Below are positions 1 through 11,382 of a stretch of 64,000 bases of DNA, in pieces. The stretch lies in the NCBI GenBank assembly GCA_010094045.1, contig ML986582.1:620001-684000 (forward strand), given 5' to 3'. A model generated the notes under the pieces. The model did no database searches and was not told the DNA's origin. It was given only the letters and a program-made list of their open reading frames with translations. This DNA comes from Lojkania enalia. Lineage: Eukaryota > Ascomycota > Dothideomycetes > Pleosporales. The stretch's first letter is position 1, and each line of letters opens with the position of its first letter. Both the position numbers and the translations under genes were made by a program.

Positions 1-83
1 AAACAAAAATATAGCACATATATTGTTGATCCTTTCATCCACAAGCTATATTATCGAAACATGGTGACCGGTGCCGGTGTACC

Positions 84-230
84 GTGGGGTTTAATCAACG
101 CAAGCGAACATCTACGCCACGCGTTCCCCCCTAGACACCAAATCTTTCCATTTGCGGAGAGGTTATTTCAATGCGTTTATATAGTATGAAACGGACCGAA
201 GTCCGGCCTCGGGATCAGCGTGAGTATAAG
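84..230 (+). promoter_or_regulatory. Putative xylanase promoter elements
   Basis: A TATA-like TATAAG lies at 225-230, about 88 bp before the xylanase ATG at 313. A GTGGGG at 84-89 fits the SYGGRG consensus of the carbon-catabolite repressor CreA. I saw no GGCTAA (XlnR) site in the 312 bp available, which may be too little upstream sequence. Short motifs like these occur by chance, so the assignment is weak. Confidence 0.3.
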
Positions 231-312
231 AGGATTGAGGCTCATCTCCAGCGCCTATTCTTTTCTTCTGGTATCCACGACAAACCTCGAACTGACCAAA
301 TCACTCGTCACA

Positions 313-1407
313 ATGAAGCTCGCCCTCGCATCGGTCTTGTCTGCTTCGGCTCTGGTCTCTGCCTTCCCTATGGCTGAGCCAGAGCCGCTCTTCAGTCGCC
401 AAGCGTCTGAGAGCATCCATGAGAAGATGGTCGCCAAAGGCAAGCTGTACTTTGGTACTTGCACAGATCCTAACCGCATCAATGCCGGATCCAATGCGGC
501 CATCATCAGGGCAAACTTTGGCCAAGTCACTCCTGAGAACAGGTCAGATCTCCGGAAGGATTATACAAAATGTGATATTGACAAGAGAATAGTATGAAGT
601 GGGACTCAACTGAGCCCAACCGTGGAAGCTTCAACTTCTACAACTCCGATCAATTCATGCAGTTTGCCACCAGCAATGGCAAGCTCGTCCGTGGCCACAC
701 CACTGTATGGCACTCGCAGCTCCCCGGCTGGGTTTCGTCCATCCGCGACAGGGCTACCTTGACCTCCGTTATGCAAAACCACATCAACACTCTTATGGGC
801 CGCTGGAAAGGCCAAATCTACGCCTGGGATGTGATCAACGAGATGTTTGATGAGTCCGGGGGTTTCCGATCGTCCGTGTTTTACAACGTCCTTGGACAGG
901 ACTTTGTCAGAATCGCGTTTGAGACGGCGAGGGCAGCAGATCCCGATGCGAAGCTCTATATCAACGACTACAAGTACGTCTTCTCCCCTAGTTTTTAAAC
1001 TTACATACTAATATTGAACTTCCAGCCTTGATTCGGCTAGCTACGCCAAACTTACTGGTCTCGTTCGAAATGTGAAGAGCTGGATCTCCCAGGGTATCCC
1101 CATCGATGGTGTTGGCTCTCAAGGTCATTTGCAATCCGGCCAGGGCGCCAACGCCCCAGCCGCTATGGCTGCTCTCTGCGGTGCTGCTTCCGAGTGTGCT
1201 CTTACTGAAGTCGATATTCAGAATGCCAATAGCCAAGATTGGGGAAATATCGTCAAGGCTTGCTTGAACCAGCAGAACTGCGTCGGTATCACGGTCTGGG
1301 GTGTGCGTGACAGTGATTCTTGGAGGCCACAAGGGAACCCACTTTTGTTTGATTCGAGCTACAGGCCTAAGACCGCCTACCAGCAGGTCCTCCAGGCTTT
1401 GTCGTAA
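313..1407 (+). CDS. Secreted GH10 endo-beta-1,4-xylanase
   Basis: Retaining endo-xylanase that cuts the beta-1,4 backbone of plant xylan outside the cell. Exons are 313-542, 593-973 and 1026-1407, giving 330 aa. The first intron restores the family motif PENSMKW, and the second restores [12 protein letters not shown] with a TACTAAT branch site. Residues 1 to about 18 form a hydrophobic signal peptide, followed by a short propeptide ending LFSR. The acid/base glutamate is E160 in [10 protein letters not shown] and the nucleophile is E265 in [20 protein letters not shown] is also typical of GH10. There is no carbohydrate-binding module or Ser/Thr linker, so this is the single-domain form. I took the ATG at 313 because earlier in-frame codons precede the signal peptide. 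The family call is very secure, the exact substrate preference is not. Confidence 0.96.
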
Positions 1408-2231
1408 GCGAGCGTGGTTAAGGCGATGGGCACTTTCCACATAATTCATGTTTAGCCGACGCCACTTTGTATAGCGGAGGTTATGAACACATGAGAAAGA
1501 ACAATGTAAATAGTTTGTAGGCTATAAAACGGAACTATCCTGAGACAAGTATCAAAACCACCAGTAATAAGTACGAGTAACCTATTTGCTGCGAGTATCT
1601 AAACAGATACAGTGGCGAATTTGATATAGGTACAATATAAATCATAGTCGCGAAAATTTCCAAGTTGGTCATCTAGCTTGGTTGGCGTGGACGAAACCTT
1701 CTAATCTCAATAATAAACTGTCAGTCACCTTTCTTAAAAGTATCAAACATCTCTCCCTTCTTAAACACAAAGCTCAAAACACGAACATACGTATTGGCAA
1801 AACAGCTCAGTATTGTCTTCATATCCTTGTCATTGTTTTTCAAGACCCAAACACCGCGTCCAGTCTGCGGCCATGTATTTGTACTCAGTCTTCTTGCCCC
1901 CTGGTTGAAAGAAAGGGTCTATTAGAGATCGTTAAAGTGATCTAATTTACGATTTTGTCTGAGGTTGCCTTAAATGAGTACACTATCAAGTAACGACACT
2001 TGTGTACTTGGAGCAGCGGGGAAGCAACCTAGAGGTGTATGCGACGGCTCAATGGTGAAAGAGGCGAGAAAATACGAGCAGACCTTCACTTTATAATACT
2101 GAGGTAATGTTAGTCCTTCCACTCAGCAAACAACTTCGATGTTCCTAGGAGAACGGTGCAGTCAGGAGATTTCAACGACTTCCACAAAGGTTAGTAGAGC
2201 AACACTATAGAGCTTGCGAAAAGCCTCACAT
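1408..2231. other. Intergenic, no gene recognised
   Basis: This 0.8 kb lies between the 3' ends of the convergent xylanase and DUF2293 genes. It is fairly AT-rich and holds only short frames without family resemblance. I see no RNA gene or repeat in it. Confidence 0.6.
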
Positions 2232-2903
2232 TTAAACATCATCGTTACGGTCAAGCCAACCCTCAATCGAATCCTCAAAATACCACGAATAGTCTTATTG
2301 CAAGTGATCAGAGCGGAAACATCCAATAGGTGGATGGTTCTATATTAACCTACCTTCTGTAGCGCCCCATTGCCGCAGTATACCCAGCATCTTCTCGGAA
2401 ACTGCGGTCCTAGCATCTTCCCTTTTTACGCCTTTGTTCAACAATACATCATATTCCGTATGTTTATGCCTGATGTGTGCGATCACGGCCAACCGGACTT
2501 TTCTTGGCATTGGCGTCTGGCTTGATCTACCGACGCGCCCCGAATGTTTCCTGAATGCCCGCTTGAGCACGGCATCGCGTTCTACTTTCGGTATTCGGGG
2601 AAATAGTTGGTCTACTTCGAGTTCAGCTTTGCGTATCAAGGTTCCTTCTCGGGTTTCGGTAGCAGCACGGCGGGAGGACAGCGTTTCGCGGGCTAGCGAT
2701 TGGACACGGAAGAAGATGTTCTTGGGAACGCGGATACCGATAACTTTCTTGCCATCCTCAACAACATAGAGAGTTTTCTTAGCTTCGTGAGTGAGGCGCC
2801 GGCAGTGCAGTGTCTTGTATTGGTTGCCCTTGGGAAGAAAAGCGTAGCCCTTCGGTATTGGTACTTTCGGGGAGACCGTGGTTTCGCGTTTGGGGAGGGC
2901 CAT
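2232..2903 (-). CDS. DUF2293 domain protein
   Basis: Fungal protein of unknown function carrying a DUF2293 domain. Exon 1 is 2903-2354 and exon 2 is 2293-2232, giving 203 aa. The domain covers roughly residues 90-180, and its signature is visible as VLKRAFRKHSGRVGRS followed by RKVRLAVIAHIRHKHTEYD and a WGATE end. Without splicing the frame stops at 2340. The 60 bp intron 2294-2353 (donor GTAGGT) joins GAA-G to a last exon encoding DYSWYFEDSIEGWLDRNDDV, and the joined length is a multiple of three. The N-terminal third is basic. A nuclear or nucleic-acid role is possible but nothing here proves it. It is convergent with the xylanase gene. Confidence 0.88.
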
Positions 2904-4161
2904 AATTATCTGTGATGTGAGCGATAGAATACGGTGTTCTACAAGAAAAAGCGAATATGTGTTTACAAATGAAGGGACAAGTTTGCATCAGGAAATAAAG
3001 AATGGGAGCTATATCGCTTTGATCTAAATTTGGGTTCTCTAGCATCATCGTTGATAATGCATTGTCTCAAATAATTATTATCGTTGTGTGCAATCACAAA
3101 CAAAGGATACGGGGCTAAGGACCAAGGCACGTCGTTTGGGGGGAACAAAGAATGTGTGAATGAATGTCGATTGAAGCTTGTGAAACTTGGCAGCTTGGAG
3201 CCCCTTACGTCATCCGCACTAAGCCTCAACCAACAGGATACATACAGTACTTGTCTAGCTACTACCACATCCTACTTTTCTTAGAGGAATATGTATTATA
3301 CTATTGGACAATACCGAAGCATACAAAAATGCACGTCTAAGAAACGGTCTAGCAACCTTTTGCCGATTGCACAATATCATGTGCGGTAACAACGCTACCG
3401 TTTCTCCCAACCATGCTCCGGAAAATGTTAATCTCTGAAATCTGGACGGCTAAGTTAATTCGTAGTATCGTCTCGAACCCATACTGATCCTTGACCAAAT
3501 TTACTCGAGGCTTTCCATTACTTAAGGAGCATGGGGTTCTATGAGCTCCATTCAATCCCCCCAGAGCACTTAAGCTAGAGTAGTTGCGCATTGAGAATTG
3601 CGCTTTATTCTCCTGTTTTATCTGAGTATTTCACCCTAATTCAATACGTCTAATGCCATTTAACTTCCATTCTACAATGAGGCGCCCCGAAAGATCGGCG
3701 GTTTCCTTGTTGGCGCATATACAGGACCAACGCGACACAGAGTTAGGACTATAGCGATAATAGTTTAGATACACCGTCACATGTTAGTCGAATAGTTATA
3801 AAGATAGTTTCTGAATGACCCAAACATTGCATTACGTACGTTTTATGCACTTCGGGCCGTAACGCACCAAGGCGTTAACCGTAAGCACTCAATGCTATTT
3901 ACTCGCACGAGAGTCAAACAAATGCAAGAGGCAACTTGCAGATGTAATGTTATATACCGACCCCACTACATCCTGTTTCCATCCCACTCTTGTCTTTCAG
4001 CATTTTGAGGACACCGAAAGCACAAGGAAAGCACAACTTCAACAAATTAAATTAAGTCAATCGACGTTCTAAAGAGCTTACTGACCAAATCTCATCCCAC
4101 CGCATATTCGCAGCCATTTTTCTATGCTGAAAAAGTTTTGCACAATCTTCCAGCATTAGAC
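2904..4161. other. Intergenic, no gene recognised
   Basis: About 1.26 kb between the divergent DUF2293 gene and the GMC pseudogene. The frames here are short and resemble nothing I know. The last 200 bp before 4162 presumably held the promoter of the now broken oxidoreductase. Confidence 0.55.
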
Positions 4162-5893
4162 ATGTATGACATTATTATTATCGGCGGAGGAACAGCCGGC
4201 TGCGTGCTTGCCTCCCGCCTCTCGTCTCGTACGAAAATACGCATCCTTGTAATCGAAACTGGCCCAGAGACTAGAGACCTTGAGCACACCACCCTACCAT
4301 CAGGCGCAGCTTTCCTACATGGTTCGGACCTTGACTAGAACTACCTCACCGTTCCACAGGTCCATCTAGATGGGATACCCCGCTACAACTGTGCTATTAG
4401 GGGTGTTGGCAGTGTCACTGTGATTAACACTGGCGGCCGGATTCGTGGCGATAAACAAGACTATGATGAATGGGCGCGAGTTGTGGGGGATGAGAAGTGG
4501 AGTTACGAAGGCTTATTGCCATATTTTAAGAGATCGGAGGCGCATTGGGATAAGAATTCAGATCCATGACAGCATGGATACGATGGACTTATCCATAACG
4601 CAGCCATAAGTTCTTCGGGGAGGCATTTCCCATTGAGAGGCATGGTTAGACGAGCTTGGAAGGACCTGGGCATGAAATGGAAGGCTGATGGGAATGACGG
4701 AAGCCCGTGAGGCATCGAGGAACTCGTGGAAAATTTCAAAGACGGAAAGAGGCAGATTGCTAATGTTGCATACCCCTCCCTCAAATGGCGTTGAAGTGCC
4801 CAAATCGACACTGGTATCTCGTGTTCTCCTAGAAATTGATGAGTCTGGAAATAAGCGTGCGGCCGGCGTTGAGTGTGCTGATGGGATGAAATTTCTTCCT
4901 AGTCCAGGCGGCGAGGCAATCCTTGCAGCTGATGCTTATCGGACACCACAGGTCTTGCTCCTGTCTGGCATCGGCGATGCTGCGGAGTTGGGCAAACATG
5001 GGATTAAGCAAGAAGTCAATCTACCAGAAGTCGGCAAAAACTTTCATGACCATCTCCTCGCATTTCGGTACTAGAAGCTACGGCGCCCGGAACGCGGTCT
5101 TGCACTTGGATCTCCTCTTTTCAACGACCCGGCATACATAAAAGGTGGACCGGGCGATTGGCTTATAACAATGCTAGTTCTAATATCGGGACTGAAGTCT
5201 GCAATCGCAAAAGACAAAGGCACCGCGCCCGAACAACTGGATAGCCACCCACTAGTGCAAGGTCCTCAAAGTCACATAGAACTCGGCATGCTGTATGCCG
5301 CTGTGGGTAGTCAACAAACTAGCCTTGACATTCCACTCGACGGCACAGCAATCATGGCATTTTCTATTGGCTTTCTGCCCACCTCTCGCGGCTCAATTGC
5401 GCTAAAGTCGACAAATCCCGAAGATGCACCCAGCATCGATCCTAACTATTATGCCACAGAAACCGATCGCTACGTGGCGCGAGAGGAATGGCGTATGTAG
5501 ACTCGTCTTATGCTTGAAACTCCACAAATGCAGGAAGTCGTTGAGTAGGAAAAAATCCCCGAAGGGTACGAAGTTGACGGGATGGAAACGGATGAGGAGG
5601 TTGATAAAAGGATGGGAATTGGGGGTATCACTACGTATCATCCAGCCGGGTCAGCGAGTATGGGGAAGGTTGTTGATGCTAACTTAAGAGTCAAGAGAGT
5701 TGATGGGCTAAGAATCGTAGATGCGAGTGGGGTAAGTCAAGCCCTGAATTCAAGAATGAAAACTGGCTAAGAGCGGCCGCTGACAGATGCTATTTAGATT
5801 CCAATGCCTTTGGTTGCGCATTACCAGATTGCCGTGTATGCGATTGCAGAGCAAGCGGCTGATATCATACTCAAGGCACGGGAAAAGATCTGA
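4162..5893 (+). pseudogene. Broken GMC oxidoreductase
   Basis: Remnant of an FAD-dependent glucose-methanol-choline oxidoreductase (aryl-alcohol oxidase/choline dehydrogenase class). The N-terminal dinucleotide-binding motif IIIGGGTAGCVLASRLS starts at 4162. Further on are NPERGLALGSP-like and SGIGDAAELGKHGI segments, and the C-terminal YHPAGSASMGKVVDANLRV with IPMPLVAHYQIAVYAIAEQAA after a small intron near 5732-5798. In-frame stops occur at 4336 (TAG where DWNYLTVPQ is expected), 4567, 4708, about 5072 (TAG in place of a Trp) and 5497. At least one frameshift lies near 4790. Several stops are explained by TGG to TAG or CGA to TGA transitions. No functional product is expected. Confidence 0.88.
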
Positions 5894-6229
5894 TATTTAT
5901 TAAACTATACATAAGCGAAGTAATAGGAGCCTAGTTAGTATCCATACAAATTTGTGTGTTCTGAATTAAGCTATTTGTCACACAATTAGGCCCCGCTCTG
6001 TTACTCTTCCCTGCCAAGCTAGAACGATGAATATGGGATGACTTTAAGAACCAGATGACAGCAGAAGAAGTGAATGACAATTCGTGAATGAAAGCCATTG
6101 GCAATTTCAAAAATAGATATTCAAATCTAGTTTCACATGTTTGCTAACGATGGACCCAAGACAATCTTGGATAGAACATCTTGAGCTTCCAGTTGACGAA
6201 ATCCTAAAGGCACTACCTGTTGTCGCATT
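5894..6229. other. Intergenic, no gene recognised
   Basis: A 336 bp spacer between the pseudogene end and the 3' end of the minus-strand unknown gene. I see nothing coding and no repeat in it. Confidence 0.5.
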
Positions 6230-7162
6230 TTAGCTGTTTGAATCTGGTTCGTCACCTTGGTGCCGTCAGCAACCTACTCGAGGACTGTACGATTTTATAA
6301 TCTTACCTTTCACAGTATCATATAACATTGTTGTGGTAACAACAGCGCAATGCTCAGATAAATTCTGCTTCGCTAGCTCTTCTGTACTAAATTTCACTGT
6401 TGTTGGCGGTTGATTTGGATCAAATATAACAGCATCATCTTTAGGGATCCGCCCAAAGAGGCCATCCATACCCTCCTCTAGGGAAGACGCAAAGTCGACT
6501 GAACATTTGATGTCAACCTCGGCCTGAAACCGTGCTACTTGCCCTTCCTTTTTTTGTTTGCGCCTCAACAGTGTCACAGTCCTTAACAGGGTCGGAATGC
6601 CCGCCTTTTGCGATTTATTTTCGCTCATGGTCCATCGCGCAGTATTCTTGCCACCGTACGGCCGACCTTCGAGCCTGATGGTGCCGGATAACGTGGTTTG
6701 GTGTTGCTTCTCGGTTGATTCCTTCAATTCCCATCCTAATCCTGCTTCCGCATTTACAATTGTTCCAGATGAAATGTTTGCATTAGCTGATCTTGTAAGC
6801 TCAACAGTCTTAGTTGTAGGGAGTAAGGATTGATGGCCTTTGGGCGCAATATCCAGAACTTCGACATCGGCAACTGATGGGTCATCACTCTCGAATCGCA
6901 TTGTCACTGCAGCGTACTTAAATCGTCGCGAGTTCTTAGACGGGAGGAAATGGAAGTCCGTAACCAGAATAGAGCCATCATCGCCGGAGGGGGACAGCTT
7001 GCCATGTACAACCTCCACGAGCTCGCCTTGTACGACCAGGGAGTTTCCGCGATCCACGAGATGGCGGCGCTGTACTTCTCCAGGAGCATTCTGGTAGCGC
7101 AAGAAACCCCCCTCGCCTTCGGGGTCCAGAACGACCTGGAAAGTTGGAAGAGGGTTCGACAT
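6230..7162 (-). CDS. Unknown protein divergent from ankyrin-subtilase gene
   Basis: I do not recognise the family. Exon 1 is 7162-6307 and a tiny exon 2 is 6243-6230, with a 63 bp intron (donor GTAAGA, CTGAC branch site, CAG acceptor) giving the C-terminus VKDSNS and 289 aa in all. The start is the ATG at 7160-7162 (MSNPLPTFQVVLD). It is preceded by TTTCAG, so a 5'UTR intron is possible. There is no signal peptide, no membrane segment and almost no cysteine. The middle (residues about 60-170) looks beta-rich with alternating hydrophobics, and about residues 180-215 are basic (LLRRKQKKEG). It is transcribed away from the ankyrin-subtilase gene across a 552 bp gap, so the two may share a promoter. 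I infer only that it may belong to the adjoining NLR-like block. Confidence 0.72.
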
Positions 7163-7714
7163 TCTGAAAATCAATGTTGGGGAGTTTGCAGGCGCGTGAG
7201 CTTTACAGATGCGGCCATAAGTTCTTTCATTGCACTGTTATAAACTCGGCCACGCAAATGGAGGGACAAGGCTGCTATTAACCCCGCCTGGCGTCACATT
7301 GCTTGACATGGGAAGCTGCATCGCATCCTGCCAATGTTTTTGAAAAGTGGGTCGCTTGGACACCTCTGTTGGGGGCTGAAATTTGGGGGCGGGAAGACTA
7401 GTAAGTCCAGCCGAAACTCATGCGACACTTGATTTATCACCATGTCAGCAGCCACTCAAGTGAATTACACAGCATTGACTAGGCTGAGCTTCTACCTTCA
7501 TGACTTCGATGTAATTGTCGCGACGACTGCTTTGGAACTCCTCAACGCATGAAGGTGGAGGTTTTACGATCACGACTCGAAAAGTTTTTGACCAGGTTTC
7601 GAGGATAATCTGGATGCGATCCGGAACCTCGTACTAGGATTTCGAATTAAATTGTGAAATAATCGCCCGGGACGCTATTACAGCTTGTATTCGACTGAGA
7701 ATAAGAGAGCAAAA
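7163..7714. promoter_or_regulatory. Shared divergent promoter region
   Basis: These 552 bp separate the start codons of the minus-strand unknown gene and the plus-strand ankyrin-subtilase gene. No open frame of interest is present. I infer a bidirectional promoter from the arrangement only and could not pick out specific factor sites. Confidence 0.4.
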
Positions 7715-10701
7715 ATGGCCGACAAGCATTTGGACGATGACTTGGACGGTGACTACGAAGAGTACTATTCAGATGATCTCGACGAGTACGACGATGGCCT
7801 GGAAACCGATGCAGAGGTGTTCGAATTCAACGAAGTTTCGGAATATGTTACGCAGATGGATCCGATCGACGGCAAAGAAAAGCACCAGGAAATTATCACG
7901 GAGGCGGCCGAACGCGACTTGGACAATCCTGAAGTAAGACAGCAGTTTTTACAGGAATTCAGACCATACTTTAAACAAAAGGGCACGGAAAACTTCTCAA
8001 TCCTGCACTCTCTGGCTCGAGATATGTACGATAAGAGCGATGGTAAAAAGCGAAATGACTACCAGGCTTATATTCCGCTCCTTGACCTATTACTTGAGGA
8101 TCTACCGGATCTTCCAACTCAGGTCGATGCGCAACAACGAACAGCGCTTCATATGGTCGCGGAGGCGCACCAAAGCGAAGTTGTCAAATACCTGGTCGAC
8201 AATGTGCCCTCTGATCCAGACTGGATCGACAAACAAAGAAAAGATGGGGAAACAGTCCTCCATATCTGTTTGAGGGACGGTCTGCCCTGTGCTGAGCACT
8301 TAATCAGGAAAATCGCTGCGAAAGGTCAAGATCAGGCGAATAAAATACTCAGCATTCAAGGCGAAAATGGAGACACACCACTTCATATTGCGGTTCAGTA
8401 TAAAAAGTGTCACGGAAAACAAGCCGAATTAGTGCAACTCTTGCTCGATGTCTCGGATACAGCCTTAGGCAAAGAGAACCGCTATGGACTGTCACCTGTA
8501 CGTTACCATCAAGAATCTCAGCGCACATTTAGAGCACAACTCAGCCAGGCACCGCGCATAACAAGGTCGAAGCCCTCGCCGCCTTCCTCAGAGGCTTCAG
8601 CGCAGGATGCGAAGACCGCGACGAGAACCCTAAGACCTCGAGCCAAAGCGCCTGCCGATAAAGATGGGACAAATAAGAAACAACTTTCATCTCGGCCAGC
8701 AGCTATAAGGAAACGACAGCCCTCCGAACAGCCAGCGCAACAGATCGAAAAAGTCGATCCTGAAGTTGCTAAAACGATTCAGGATTTGCTTCTGAAACAG
8801 TGCTTGCGAACGCGGTCGCGAGAAGAGGCGATCAGAATCCTGCATGGTGCCGTTCAGCGCCGACAGCTGGATTTTGACCTCGTGCCATTGCGAAAACATA
8901 CCATTTCGGCAGATGTCTTGGAACGATATGCAGGCCATTTGTATTTCGAGCCCGTGCTGCAATACGTTGCGATACCAAAACTCGAGGTTGAAAATTTTCC
9001 CGTGTCAAAATGGAAGCACGAGCCATTCTGGGACTCGAAAGGCCGAAAAGACTATGTTGCGATTTTCGACTGGCTGTACGAGAAAGGTGTTCGCCATATC
9101 GTCAGAGTGCTTGTGGTGGATCATGATGAAAGACCACATAGCGATGCCGTTATTATTAGGTCGCTGCAAAAGTTCGGTGTCGAGAGCTTGGATTGGAAGA
9201 GGTTTGACCTTTGTAGCCATTGCATTTTTAATGCGGTCGGGGGTGTTCGCCACCTGAAGTTGTATTGCAATGGCAATGATGCAATCTTGAGGAGTTGGTC
9301 GTCTCCGTCTGGCTTAGTGAATTTGAAGCAGTTACAGAAGCTTGAGGTCGAAGTGCACTTGGTACGTATATCTATATTCTATTTGCTTCGCATGTATGAT
9401 GTTGGCGTCGCGTTGTGATCTGAATCCGGCGTAGTGTCTAGTAAAATATTAAGGCTAAAGGGAACAGGGATGGGAAACTCTCCAAGCAACAAAGGAAGCT
9501 GCTGTAAACTTTGAAAACGATATGCGACAGATTTGGCAACGGGCGATCGAAAGTGAGGGCAAAGATAGCACACGTTACCGAGGCTTTGACCCGAAATGCT
9601 ACGTACAAAATCCACTACGTTCACGTACGGTAGCAAGCAACGGAGAACCAGAAAAGAAACGAGACGCACAGTATGAGCAGCGGTATGAGTACATATCTCT
9701 TATTCCAATTCGAAGATACACTAACATCACGTAGCGAGCTTTGGATGGACTGCATGAAGACATTCGCAACATTTATTCAGAACTATGAGGTGCTAGGCAC
9801 TCAGCCGGTAATCAAGGTTGCCTTGATCGATGATGGGGTCGATTCGTACTTTGATGACCTAGACCAAAGTATCAAAGAGGGACAGTCGTACTCATTGCGA
9901 GACCGAGATCTTGGACTTTGGAATCCGTACTACCATTCTGCCAACGGCCATGGCACCGTAATGGCGATGCTTATCCGGCAGATGTGTCCGAAGGTCCAGC
10001 TCTACGTGGCGAAGTTGAACGAAATTGCGACTCAGGACACGAACCAAATCACCGCGTCGTCTGCTGTCAAAGCTATAAACTGGGCGCGCGAAATGGGCGT
10101 TCACATCATATCGATGAGCTGGAGCATCGACAAGATCACAAACCAAAATGATGCACGCGATCTCCAGAAGGCGGTTGACGACGCGATAGCAGCCGGTATC
10201 CTCCTCTTTTGTGCTTCTGACGATCAAGGAAATAGTAGGCCGGAAGATGTCGATACCTATCCTGGGAAGTGCAATGCCCAAAGAATCTTCCGGATTGGTG
10301 CTGCTACCCGTGCCGGCCACCAAGGCGAATGGGTCAGAGGTGTACACTACATACTTCCCGGGGAGAAGGATCAGCTCATCCCTTCTTTTGGAGACCAGCT
10401 TTCGGGGCATGAACCACGGACAGCGAGCTCGTTGGCTACGGCGCTCGGATCAGGTCTTGCTGCCCTCATCTTGTATTGTGCCGCCCTGAACGACAAGAGT
10501 GACTTTGAGCTCCTCAAAACGCAAGAAAAGATGAACGCTGCATTTAAGAACTTGTGCAAGAGCCAGCTGACTGGTAATCAGTATCTGCACGTCCGCGAGG
10601 TGTTTGGGAAGTATCTCCCAAAGGGCGGGGTGGGCGACGATGAGGAGACGGAGAATAAGAAAGCCATTGAGCAAATAGTTTCGCATTTATTGAGAGAGTA
10701 A
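7715..10701 (+). CDS. Ankyrin-repeat subtilisin-like (S8) protease
   Basis: Predicted intracellular serine protease with ankyrin repeats. Exons are 7715-9361, 9468-9682 and 9735-10701, giving 942 aa. Residues 1-60 are very acidic. Ankyrin repeats lie at about 130-260 (QRTALHMVAEAHQ, DGETVLHICLRDG, NGDTPLHIAVQYK). A basic Ser/Pro-rich linker follows at about 280-360. The S8 domain occupies about 648-870 with Asp653 (VALIDDGVD), His693 (NGHGTVMA) and Ser853 (ASSLATALGSGLAALIL). There is no signal peptide or inhibitor prodomain, unlike secreted subtilases. Intron 1 (106 bp, acceptor GAACAG) is the least certain junction; intron 2 restores EQRELWMDC and is secure. S8 domains of this cytosolic type are known as effector domains in fungal NLR-like proteins, but this one lacks a NACHT. 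The NLR-like gene starts 680 bp downstream on the same strand. Confidence 0.9.
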
Positions 10702-11382
10702 AGAGTAATGCATTGATAGGCATTCGCTTTATCGCTATGTTGGACATGCATTTGCCAAAATATCTTGTGAAGGTGCTTTGTGCCGGGTTAGGGTCATGAT
10801 ACTATGTAGGAATAGCATGTATTCAGTATATCTTGAAGTCGCGATACTACAATATCAGCAGCAGGTAGTACTAAGCATATTTGAGACTATTCTGATGAAT
10901 GTCGTTGAGCATCTTGGATGAACGCGATGTCAGAGAATGTCGCGGGCATCACCCTTAGAGAACTCAGCCTCATTGAGATAACCATTCTAACTACTTCTGG
11001 GCTAGTTTCTATCCAACATTTGGCTCTGGTCGGCTGCGTATCGAAAGCACACCCGGATCACACGTCCAATTTCCAGGCAGCAGCCAGGGTTTTGGCCCCC
11101 AACGTGCATGGTAGCGGCGCGCCACCTTCGGCAAAACATGCTTTGCTTTACCCAGCCATCACCGCCTGATTTGGGAGCTCCGAATAGCTGAATGGCGAGG
11201 CTGGGACTGTGGCGGTGTCTAATTTCACTAGCGTCTCACCCTAGGAATTGCCTGCATGCGCTGACTACGTCTGACAACCAAGCTCGCTGCCTGTCTCGAT
11301 CGACCTTTGAAAGCGACGACAACATATCTCTTATGCTTTCTCTCAGCTTTAGCTTCGCACGCAACTTCCCTAGGTAGCAGCA
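10702..11382. other. Intergenic between two NLR-type genes
   Basis: The 681 bp between the protease stop and the NLR start hold no recognisable gene. The sequence includes a GC-rich patch with an 8-bp palindrome GGCGCGCC near 11117. It presumably contains the promoter of the downstream giant gene. Confidence 0.45.

Noticed and set aside
7162..7174. Upstream start four codons before the chosen ATG of the unknown minus-strand gene
   Set aside because: That codon is TTG and the preceding bases look like an intron acceptor (TTTCAG), so the ATG at 7162 is preferred.
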